DNA from: JAGORM01 sp050255815
Lineage (GTDB): Bacteria > Patescibacteriota > Microgenomatia > Levybacterales > GWA1-39-11
DNA: 43,594 nucleotides
Reading direction: 5' to 3'
Assembly: GCA_050255815.1 (NCBI GenBank)
Contig: JBLMVJ010000013.1
Location: 1-43,594 of the forward strand
Shown: positions 1 through 4,867 of the stretch, piece after piece
Layout: each line of letters begins with the position of its first letter
Position numbering within the stretch: position 1 is the stretch's first letter
Made by a program: the position numbers and the translations under genes
Notes under the pieces: generated by a model
Seen by the model: only the letters and a program-made list of their open reading frames with translations
What the model was told of the DNA's origin: nothing
Databases searched by the model: none

Positions 1-65
1 ATACACGCATGGTTTAGGACCATGTGCCGAAAGGCGTGAAGGTTCAAGTCCTTTCATCGGCACCA
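1..65 (+). tRNA. tRNA-Leu(UAG), 5' end cut off by the window
   Basis: The window opens inside the D-arm. The anticodon arm is catgg-tttagga-ccatg, which places UAG at positions 34-36. It is followed by a long variable arm (tgcc-gaaa-ggcg), a T-arm with loop TTCAAGT, the acceptor 3' strand, discriminator A and an encoded CCA (63-65). The long variable arm and UAG anticodon identify a leucine tRNA. The acceptor 5' strand lies upstream and cannot be checked. Confidence 0.9.
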
Positions 66-130
66 CGCATTCAAGGTCTTAGGACCATATGGAGAAATCC
101 GTGGAGGTTCAAGTCCTCTCCTGGACACCA
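66..130 (+). pseudogene. Degenerate 3' half of a tRNA-Leu (copy 2)
   Basis: The segment keeps an anticodon-arm-like piece (aaggtcttaggacc), a short variable arm (gga-gaaa-tcc), a T-arm with loop TTCAAGT and a 3' CCA (128-130). It has no D-arm or acceptor 5' strand. The anticodon stem no longer pairs as 5+7+5. It follows the preceding tRNA without a gap, so it looks like a tandem duplicate of the 3' half. It could be an integration-site remnant or a tRNA pseudogene. Confidence 0.7.
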
Positions 131-207
131 AATCCAAGGTCTTAGGACCATGTGCTGAAAGGCGTGAAGGTTCAAGTCCTTCACCATATGGAGAAATCCG
201 AAGGTTT
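131..207 (+). pseudogene. Further degenerate tRNA-Leu 3'-half copies (copy 3 and a fragment)
   Basis: Copy 3 (131-186) repeats the ccaaggtcttaggacca word of copy 2, then takes the variable arm of copy 1 (tgctgaaaggcg), the T-arm and a trailing acca. From 187 a fragment repeats the tatggagaaatccg word of copy 2. The mosaic of copies 1 and 2 suggests recombination within the array. None has a 5' half, so no functional tRNA is expected. Confidence 0.6.
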
Positions 208-213
208 AAGTTA

Positions 214-243
214 TTGGTAATTGACCCTCTTTTCTTGTATAAT
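214..243 (+). promoter_or_regulatory. Promoter of the trigger-factor-like gene
   Basis: A consensus -10 TATAAT (238-243) lies 18 bases after a weak -35 TTGGTA (214-219). The -10 ends 8 bases before the ATG at 252, so the message should be leaderless or nearly so. No Shine-Dalgarno sequence fits in the gap. Confidence 0.6.
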
Positions 244-251
244 ATCCTCCT

Positions 252-1079
252 ATGCAAATTGAGAAATCCATTGCAGAAGATAAAACAATTACCCTAAAAG
301 TTACTATTCCCTGGAAGGAAGTAGAATCTGAACGGGAAAAGGTGGTAGATAGTTTAGTAAAACAGGTAACCGTTCCCGGATTTAGAAAAGGAACTGCTCC
401 CAGGAATATTGCAGAAAAGCACCTCAAAAAAGAAGTTGTCCAGGAAGAAATGCTCAAAAATTTACTGGGTAAAGCATATAATGAAGCTGTAAAAAAAGAA
501 AATCTTACCCCTATTATCACCCCCAGAATCCATGTGGAAACTTTTGAAGATGGTACAGACCTGGTCTTTAACGCAGAACTATGTGAGGCACCGGATGTAG
601 CACTGGGAAACTACAAAGACCCGGTAAAAAAAATTACTGCAAAAGGGAAAATAGTAGTGCCAGGAAAAGAAACGGCCAAACCAAATGTAGATGAGATCCT
701 GGATGCATTGGTTGCAAATGCATCGGTTGTAATCCCTAAGGTTCTCTATGAAAATGAGGCTAACAGACTTCTTTCCCAAATGCTGGATGAGTTAAAGTCA
801 TTAGGCCTATCCCTGGACCAATACCTGGCCTCCAGAGGCAAAACCGCAGATGACATGAGAGGAGAATATGAAGAAAAAGCTAAAAAAGACTTAGCTTTGG
901 AATTTATTTTACGCAAAGTGGCAGACTCTGAAAACATAACAGTAGAGAAAGAGGACCTGGAAAATGTTTTAAAAGACGTACAGGATGAAGCACAGAAACA
1001 ACAGCTCTCAGCAAACCCATATCTTCTAGCAAGTATTATCAGACAACAAAAAACCCTCGATTTCCTAACTAATCTATAG
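252..1079 (+). CDS. tig: Trigger factor-like chaperone without PPIase domain
   Basis: This 275-aa protein matches the ribosome-binding N-domain of trigger factor, including the signature VPGFRKGTAP at about residues 42-51. That loop docks on ribosomal protein uL23. The usual FKBP-type PPIase domain is missing: after about residue 120 the sequence goes into a helical, charged region resembling the C-terminal substrate-binding arms. Full-length trigger factors have about 430 residues. Role inferred from the family: co-translational folding at the exit tunnel. The start is set by the TATAAT 8 bases upstream. The gene appears monocistronic. Confidence 0.85.
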   Translation: MQIEKSIAEDKTITLKVTIPWKEVESEREKVVDSLVKQVTVPGFRKGTAPRNIAEKHLKKEVVQEEMLKNLLGKAYNEAVKKENLTPIITPRIHVETFEDGTDLVFNAELCEAPDVALGNYKDPVKKITAKGKIVVPGKETAKPNVDEILDALVANASVVIPKVLYENEANRLLSQMLDELKSLGLSLDQYLASRGKTADDMRGEYEEKAKKDLALEFILRKVADSENITVEKEDLENVLKDVQDEAQKQQLSANPYLLASIIRQQKTLDFLTNL

Positions 1080-1195
1080 AATTCTTACAATAGTCTTACC
1101 AATCCAGGCTTTTTTATCCCTAAAACTACTTGACAACAGGCTCAAAAAGTAGGAATATGTAATTCCGGAGAGAACTGTCCAAGTATCTCATAGCA

Positions 1196-1224
1196 TTGAA
1201 TTGTGGCTAAATAAGAGATATAAT
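1196..1224 (+). promoter_or_regulatory. Promoter before the 215-aa hypothetical gene
   Basis: TTGAAT (1196-1201), a 17-base spacer and TATAAT (1219-1224) precede the ATG at 1240. A GGAGG (1227-1231) sits right where transcription would begin, so whether the SD is fully in the mRNA from this promoter is unclear. Another TTGACA at 1130-1135 has no good -10 partner. Confidence 0.55.
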
Positions 1225-1239
1225 ACGGAGGTTTCTCAT

Positions 1240-1887
1240 ATGCCTAAAACAGCTAACAAAAAGAGCCATTCTTTAGAGAAATCTATTGAAACCGCACACG
1301 CTTCAGGAAGTGTATCAGGCCAAATGTCTGATATTAATAAAGACGTGTTATCCTCCCTTTGGAATGACCTGTTAGGGGCAGGTTCTAAAAACGTTTCAGA
1401 ACAAGTATTTGGGGCTGCACAAAAAAAAGGTGAGCTCAGGCCGGGTGAACCTGTTTCCCTCAACAAAAAGGAAGAAAAATCTGAAAAAGCGGTTGTCCGG
1501 ACGGAAGGACACATGGAATACTTCAGACAGATCAAAAATGCTGACCTGGCTCCAAAAAACAGGGAAGATGCAGCCATTGATAAAAAGGTTGAAGAAATTA
1601 GAATGGAAATTAAAGCGCTTATCAAAACCAGCAAGCAGCTGGAAACCACCTTTAAATCCGTACAGATAGAGCAGCGGGTAGTTAATGCCGGCCGGTACCA
1701 TGAGACCCTTTTTGACCTTATTAAAAGTTTGCTTAAATCCGCACGGGCAAAAATGGAAGAGGGTGCATCATGGATGGGTGTTTCTAAAGGAAAGAAACAG
1801 CAGAAAGAATACTGGAATATGTTTAAGAAACATGGCACTACCTTTGGGTTATCCAATGAACGGACCCTGGCAACACAGACGGGATAA
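1240..1887 (+). CDS. Hypothetical protein, possibly DUF5660-like
   Basis: A 215-aa soluble protein with no signal peptide or membrane segment. The N-terminal 45 residues are Ser/Lys rich and probably disordered. The middle (about 105-150) is highly charged with heptad-like spacing and may be coiled coil. The C-terminal part holds a KMEEGASWMGVSKGKKQQKEYW-like segment rich in Lys, Gly and Trp. The overall look recalls a Patescibacteria-specific family (DUF5660), but this is from memory and unverified. Start chosen at 1240 because GGAGG lies 8 bases upstream. It opens the accessory block but has its own promoter and no attenuator. Confidence 0.7.
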   Translation: MPKTANKKSHSLEKSIETAHASGSVSGQMSDINKDVLSSLWNDLLGAGSKNVSEQVFGAAQKKGELRPGEPVSLNKKEEKSEKAVVRTEGHMEYFRQIKNADLAPKNREDAAIDKKVEEIRMEIKALIKTSKQLETTFKSVQIEQRVVNAGRYHETLFDLIKSLLKSARAKMEEGASWMGVSKGKKQQKEYWNMFKKHGTTFGLSNERTLATQTG

Positions 1888-1972
1888 ATATCAGACGTAA
1901 GATATAAGAAGGTAAGACTTAAGAAAATCCTCTTACATCTAACGCCTCTATTCCTACATCTCCATTTCTATC

Positions 1973-2002
1973 TTGACAAAAATTAATCCACGCCCATATA
2001 AT
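1973..2002 (+). promoter_or_regulatory. Strong promoter of attenuator module 1
   Basis: TTGACA (1973-1978) and TATAAT (1997-2002) are separated by 18 bases, a near-consensus sigma-70-type promoter. The -10 ends 7 bases before the ATG of a short leader ORF at 2010. Transcription then runs into a terminator-like hairpin at 2080-2104 before the first gene at 2148. Confidence 0.8.
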
Positions 2003-2009
2003 AGGCCAG

Positions 2010-2054
2010 ATGAGAAATTTTTATAATTGCATTATTGTCATTATTACTTCCTGA
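2010..2054 (+). CDS. Leader peptide MRNFYNCIIVIITS (module 1)
   Basis: This 14-codon ORF starts 7 bases after the -10 box and ends with TGA one base before the first GGGAGG segment. It contains the Ile/Val run CIIVII (codons ATT ATT GTC ATT ATT at 2031-2045). Its last sense codons lie on ACTTCC (2046-2051), which can pair with GGAGGT (2057-2062). This placement is what a leader peptide of a transcription attenuator requires. Translation is inferred, since the ORF is too short for coding statistics. The promoter-stop-hairpin geometry recurs in two more copies in the next 2.2 kb. Confidence 0.6.
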   Translation: MRNFYNCIIVIITS

Positions 2055-2104
2055 CGGGAGGTTGTAGTGGCATTGGCAAAACCTCCCAACCGGGAGGTTT
2101 TTTT
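2046..2104 (+). terminator. Attenuator 1: alternative hairpins ending in an intrinsic terminator
   Basis: Four segments are alternately complementary: 1 ACTTCC (2046-2051), 2 GGGAGGTT (2056-2063), 3 AACCTCCC (2080-2087), 4 GGGAGGTT (2092-2099). Pair 3:4 is a strong stem with a 4-base loop followed by a T-run (2098-2104), that is, a terminator. Pair 2:3 would prevent it, and pair 1:2 would restore it. The structure lies between a promoter and a downstream gene, so it is read as an attenuator, not as the end of the preceding unit. Confidence 0.75.
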
Positions 2105-2147
2105 GTGGCTATTACATGGGACTTAGAGATATTACAGGAAAGACATT

Positions 2148-2516
2148 ATGAAAATATCAGAAGCAAAAGAAAAAAATTGTTCTGGCTTTAACGCTGAGCG
2201 CTCAAAATGGGAAAACATGTTTATTCAAGCGGCCCGGATGGAAGGAGGCCATGCGCATGGATGGGTTATGCATGGTGTTTCCGAAGGATTAGCCCCGGAA
2301 AGCAATACCGGTGCCCAGATAGAATTAGCCCGCCAAATGGGAAGTGTCTTTTCTATTACACAGGCAGGGGAGATTCCTCTGGAGAAACTTAACCTTGAAA
2401 AACTTGCAGCAGAAGTTAACGTTCCGGAAGACAGGCTGACAGCTGTTGCAAAAGCTATGGCTGATGTTGGAGTTATTAAGAGAACTGAACAAAAAAGAGG
2501 AGTACGTTTTATATGA
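2148..2516 (+). CDS. Hypothetical protein with possible winged-helix C-terminus
   Basis: A 122-aa protein of unknown function. Residues from about 75 to the end resemble a small winged helix-turn-helix: predicted helices in LEKLNLEKLAAEVNV and EDRLTAVAKAMADVGVI, then a basic hairpin RTEQKRGVRFI. The first half has no recognised motif. The start at 2148 has AGGAAAG (2136-2142) upstream. It is first after attenuator 1, and its stop overlaps the ATG of the methyltransferase (ATGA at 2513-2516), so the two are translationally coupled. It might bind nucleic acid; this is inference. Confidence 0.65.
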   Translation: MKISEAKEKNCSGFNAERSKWENMFIQAARMEGGHAHGWVMHGVSEGLAPESNTGAQIELARQMGSVFSITQAGEIPLEKLNLEKLAAEVNVPEDRLTAVAKAMADVGVIKRTEQKRGVRFI

Positions 2517-3232
2517 AGTCTTTAGAATCAGAAACCGATCGTTTTATGCGGGAGCACTATACCGGTTATTACCATCAAACAAAAGGACACGTACCGCCTG
2601 AGGCAAAAAAGTCTTTAGTGTCCCGTATGGCTATGGATATCACATCATTGGACTCATCCGCGTGTGTACTAGACTTGGGAAGCGGCAGGCAGATGACTGA
2701 ACGTTTTCTAAACATACAAGGCATAAAGCCTTCATGCAGGATTGTTACGCTGGACCTGGCCGGACTTCTTCCAAACCAACTATTGGAAAGAAAAAATGAG
2801 AAAATCACCCACTTAAGAGGAGATGGGAGCAGACTTCCCTTCAGGGACAGTACATTCCATATAGTGTTTTCTGATATGGCAGTTGAGCTCATGCCGGACA
2901 GAGCTTTATCAGAACTTGCCAGAGTGCTTAAACCAAACGGAAGAGCGTACATAAACGTATTAAACCCTTTTGTCCCGGAAATACAACGGGAAAAAACAGC
3001 CGAGCGCTTAACCCAGGATGCCCACATAAGGTCTGCCAGAAGCAACAGAAGCGACAAACAGTGGCTGGAATACTGGAACAGGTATTTATCAGGTAGCAGC
3101 TTGTTTGTGTCAGAAAATGCTCCATCAGTGCAAAAGCTGCAGAAAGAAGGACTAAGCCTGGCAAGATTTCAAGAAATCCAGGGGAAAGAAACGCGCTGGA
3201 TTGAAATTGACCTGGTAAAAAAGGCAGCATAA
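2513..3232 (+). CDS. Class I SAM-dependent methyltransferase
   Basis: A 239-aa protein with the Rossmann-type methyltransferase fold: motif I VLDLGSGRQ (about 52-60), an acidic strand-2 end (TLDLAG), motif III-like HLRGDGSRLPF (about 99-109), then FHIVFSDMAVELMPD, and LARVLKPNGRAYINV (post-I motifs of the Methyltransf_11 group). The substrate cannot be deduced. It shares a promoter and attenuator with the upstream small gene through a 4-base overlap. The protein is cytosolic, with no membrane segments. Confidence 0.85.
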   Translation: MKSLESETDRFMREHYTGYYHQTKGHVPPEAKKSLVSRMAMDITSLDSSACVLDLGSGRQMTERFLNIQGIKPSCRIVTLDLAGLLPNQLLERKNEKITHLRGDGSRLPFRDSTFHIVFSDMAVELMPDRALSELARVLKPNGRAYINVLNPFVPEIQREKTAERLTQDAHIRSARSNRSDKQWLEYWNRYLSGSSLFVSENAPSVQKLQKEGLSLARFQEIQGKETRWIEIDLVKKAA

Positions 3233-3236
3233 TATA

Positions 3237-3264
3237 TTGACTTTTTTAAAAACCTTGATAAACT
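3237..3264 (+). promoter_or_regulatory. Promoter of attenuator module 2
   Basis: TTGACT (3237-3242), a 16-base spacer and a weak -10 TAAACT (3259-3264) lie 10 bases before the leader ORF at 3275. Much of this region (ttgataa...atcatg) also matches the promoter region of module 3, indicating common ancestry. Confidence 0.45.
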
Positions 3265-3274
3265 TGTATTTATC

Positions 3275-3322
3275 ATGAGCTTGAACTTTATCGCACGTAA
3301 CCTCCTTCTTACTTTAGGGTAA
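3275..3322 (+). CDS. Leader peptide MSLNFIARNLLLTLG (module 2)
   Basis: A 15-codon ORF whose TAA (3320-3322) directly abuts the GGGGAGGT segment at 3323. It carries a Leu-rich run NLLLTL (CTC CTT CTT ACT TTA, 3302-3316). The Asn-Leu-Leu codons coincide with segment 1 (AACCTCC, 3299-3305) of the attenuator. The same arrangement is seen in modules 1 and 3 with different amino acids. Translation is inferred from position only. Confidence 0.6.
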   Translation: MSLNFIARNLLLTLG

Positions 3323-3372
3323 GGGGAGGTTCTGTGCGTTTTGAAGACCTCCCCAAGTGGGGAGGTTTTTTT
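3292..3372 (+). terminator. Attenuator 2: four-segment switch with terminator
   Basis: Segment 1 AACCTCC (3299-3305) pairs with GGAGGTT (3325-3331), reinforced by CGCAC (3292-3296) with GTGCG (3334-3338). Segment 2 GGGGAGGT (3323-3330) pairs with segment 3 ACCTCCCC (3347-3354). Segment 3 also pairs with segment 4 GGGGAGGT (3359-3366), which is followed by seven T (3366-3372), a clear intrinsic terminator. Formation of 1:2, 2:3 or 3:4 is mutually exclusive. Confidence 0.75.
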
Positions 3373-3381
3373 GTGTTTTTA

Positions 3382-3428
3382 ATACTGAGTGGAGCTTTAC
3401 TTATAAAGGCTTATGGAAAAAGCTCCTA
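3382..3428 (+). promoter_or_regulatory. Leader hairpin, degenerate copy of the CTGAGTGGAG element
   Basis: GGAGCTTT (3391-3398) pairs with AAAGCTCC (3419-3426) eight bases before the start of the next gene. The flanks ctgagt and ctcctaa match the hairpin in the two 140-base leaders at 4329 and 4728. There the fifth pair of the stem is A-T, and here it is C-G, which is a compensatory change. The loop is longer here. Confidence 0.55.
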
Positions 3429-3435
3429 AAAAATT

Positions 3436-3906
3436 ATGAAAGAACAGGTTTCAACAAGCATAAAAAGTGAACACGTGCTTTACGACCCTTTAAGCGCAGA
3501 GTTAAAGTGGCAAACTGAACGGTTTGGCATGCGGGATGAGGATGTCTCTTTCCCGCAGCCGTCTCACCTGGCAAATCTGGACCCATTTCCGTTTGAAAAG
3601 TTTCCCCGGAATTCTATTGGACAGCGCAAAGACGTGGCAAGAAGGATACGAACAGTTATTTCCGGCATCCATACTGCTTCAAATTTCCAGAATAAAATTG
3701 ACACCTCAGATAAAGGATTTTTTACCAAATTTGACTTAGATGAAGAAGGAAATCTACATCAGGAGATGATTGGGCAAGGGCATGTAGACCGGATAGTTTC
3801 AACGACACTTCACATAATGCATGGCCTGATCCAACAGGGGCATGGAGAACGGCTGCAGCGGGTTCTAGACAAACACGGTATAGAACTTGACCTTAACACA
3901 CCATGA
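3436..3906 (+). CDS. Hypothetical protein, 156 aa
   Basis: I do not recognise this family. The protein is soluble, without signal or membrane segment. It has a Pro/Phe-rich central stretch (PHLANLDPFPFEKFP, about 43-57), an Arg-rich helix (RKDVARRIRTVISGI) and an amphipathic C-terminal helical region with several His (about 119-150). It is first after attenuator 2 and has no strong SD; the leader hairpin occupies that position. A gene with a strong SD (3922) follows 15 bases after its stop, so the two probably form one operon. Confidence 0.6.
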   Translation: MKEQVSTSIKSEHVLYDPLSAELKWQTERFGMRDEDVSFPQPSHLANLDPFPFEKFPRNSIGQRKDVARRIRTVISGIHTASNFQNKIDTSDKGFFTKFDLDEEGNLHQEMIGQGHVDRIVSTTLHIMHGLIQQGHGERLQRVLDKHGIELDLNTP

Positions 3907-3921
3907 GAGGAGGTGACATGT

Positions 3922-4131
3922 ATGAAAATTGAAAAAAGGTATGCAAGCGCTTCAGGGGTTACCGGGGAAATCAGAGAGCCTTCAGCTGAAAAAATGGCAC
4001 GGGTAAGAAAGCCTACTGGAACCTTGCAGGAAGGGGTACAAACACGTCTGGCTCCTCACGTAGCAGCTGCTGATGCGAGGCTCAGCAGACTAATCCCTAA
4101 AGAAGGAATAAAATGGTCTTCCGGCAAATAA
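3922..4131 (+). CDS. Hypothetical small basic protein, 69 aa
   Basis: A small protein of unknown function. It is rich in Arg, Lys and Ala with no hydrophobic segment, so probably cytosolic and partly disordered. The start at 3922 is chosen because GAGAGGAGGTGA lies 6 bases upstream; a GTG at 3913 would overlap that site. It follows the 156-aa gene at 15 bases and is followed by the promoter of module 3. Confidence 0.6.
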   Translation: MKIEKRYASASGVTGEIREPSAEKMARVRKPTGTLQEGVQTRLAPHVAAADARLSRLIPKEGIKWSSGK

Positions 4132-4138
4132 TTCCATC

Positions 4139-4168
4139 TTGACAAGTTTTGCTTAGTCTTGATAAGAT
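4139..4168 (+). promoter_or_regulatory. Promoter of attenuator module 3
   Basis: TTGACA (4139-4144), an 18-base spacer and TAAGAT (4163-4168) lie 9 bases before the leader ORF at 4178. The region resembles the module 2 promoter. Confidence 0.6.
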
Positions 4169-4177
4169 TGGTAAATC

Positions 4178-4228
4178 ATGGTTTTGAAAGCTTTTTGGTT
4201 TTACTTTACATCCCTAACCGGGAGGTAA
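4178..4228 (+). CDS. Leader peptide MVLKAFWFYFTSLTGR (module 3)
   Basis: A 16-codon ORF with five aromatic codons in a row (TTT TGG TTT TAC TTT at 4193-4207, Phe-Trp-Phe-Tyr-Phe). The TAA (4226-4228) lies at the end of the GGGAGGT segment. The aromatic run sits just before segment 1 (TACATCCC, 4207-4214). The composition recalls leader peptides of aromatic amino acid attenuators such as pheA and trp. Translation is inferred. Confidence 0.65.
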   Translation: MVLKAFWFYFTSLTGR

Positions 4229-4280
4229 TGTAGTACTAAAAACGCTTAACTACAGACCTCCCGAAACGGGAGGTTTTTTT
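4207..4280 (+). terminator. Attenuator 3: four-segment switch with terminator
   Basis: Segment 1 TACATCCC (4207-4214) pairs with GGG and ATGTA of segment 2 (4220-4222 and 4228-4232). Segment 2 GGGAGGT plus GTAG (4220-4226, 4230-4233) pairs with CTAC plus ACCTCCC (4250-4253, 4256-4262). Segment 3 ACCTCCC also pairs with GGGAGGT (4268-4274), followed by seven T (4274-4280). The terminator lies 49 bases before the structured leader of the next gene. Confidence 0.75.
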
Positions 4281-4328
4281 GTGGTTTAAAGCCCAAGGAT
4301 TATAGATCAAGTCCCTGGTCTTAAACAA

Positions 4329-4468
4329 ACGGAAAAATAATGTTTCCAGGTTTTCCCGAAAATCTGGATTCTGAACTTTCCTTAAATTTTAAGGAATCTC
4401 AGCGGAAAACCACTGAGTGGAGATTTTAAAAATCTCCTAACGGGAAAGTTCATAAGGAGGTGATTTAT
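4329..4468 (+). promoter_or_regulatory. 140-base structured leader RNA, copy A
   Basis: This leader ends at the ATG of the 84-aa gene and is about 93% identical to the leader at 4728-4867. Predicted elements are: a 5' hairpin TCCAG/CTGGA; a closing stem GAACTTTCC (4373-4381) with GGAAAGTTC (4443-4451); and three hairpins inside it, namely CCTTAAA/TTTAAGG, CTCAG/CTGAG (4398-4402, 4413-4417) and GGAGATTT/AAATCTCC (4419-4426, 4430-4437). A strong SD AAGGAGGTGA (4454-4463) follows directly. CTCCT within the last hairpin could alternatively pair with AGGAG of the SD. The fold is a multibranch junction just before a ribosome site, as in translational riboswitches or protein-binding leaders. Confidence 0.65.
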
Positions 4469-4723
4469 ATGTCTAAACCAGAACAAAAAATTATGAGAAT
4501 TGTGGAAGTCCCGGGAATCTACGGCGGAGGACTTGCGCAAGTAGAAGTCATTGAAAACAAAGGCAGGCTGCCCAAGGCAGACAGGAATGGAATGTCCAGA
4601 AGAGAACGAAGAGAGCGGAAAAATATGCTGACACGTCCTCATCTCCAAGGTGAAATGCTCAATCTAGCGGGTAACCTAGAAGGTATGCTATTTACCTTCA
4701 ATCCAAACGAATCTAAAAAATAG
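4469..4723 (+). CDS. Hypothetical small basic protein, 84 aa
   Basis: I do not recognise this family. Residues about 8-30 (IMRIVEVPGIYGGGLAQVEV) may form a beta hairpin. They are followed by a very basic stretch RNGMSRRERRERKNML (about 41-56) and a hydrophobic C-terminal part. The basic cluster suggests RNA or ribosome contact, which is inference only. The start at 4469 is set by AAGGAGGTGA 5 bases upstream. It is controlled by attenuator 3 plus the structured leader. Confidence 0.6.
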   Translation: MSKPEQKIMRIVEVPGIYGGGLAQVEVIENKGRLPKADRNGMSRRERRERKNMLTRPHLQGEMLNLAGNLEGMLFTFNPNESKK

Positions 4724-4727
4724 CGTT

Positions 4728-4867
4728 ACGGAAAAAAAGTGTTTCCAGGTTTCCGAGAAAATCTGGATTCTGAACTTTCCTTAAATTTTAAGGAGTCTCA
4801 GCGGAAAACCACTGAGTGGAGATTTTAAAAATCTCCTAACGGGAAAGTTCATAAGGAGGTGAATTTT
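4728..4867 (+). promoter_or_regulatory. 140-base structured leader RNA, copy B
   Basis: Same length and almost the same sequence as copy A. All stems are kept, and the differences fall in the 5' tail, the loop of the first hairpin, one junction base and the bases between SD and ATG. It starts 5 bases after the stop of the 84-aa gene and ends at the ATG at 4868. I see no promoter inside it, so it probably acts within the polycistronic mRNA at the level of translation or processing. Confidence 0.65.

Noticed and set aside
54..257. Minus-strand ORF over the tRNA-Leu array
   Set aside because: It is the antisense of the tRNA copies (the GLEPPR- and GPKTL-type words are T-arm and anticodon-arm reverse complements). 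It has no promoter and no protein-like composition.
1236..1856. 206-aa minus-strand ORF
   Set aside because: It lies fully opposite the 215-aa gene, which has a promoter and SD. The minus frame has no start signals and is a shadow.
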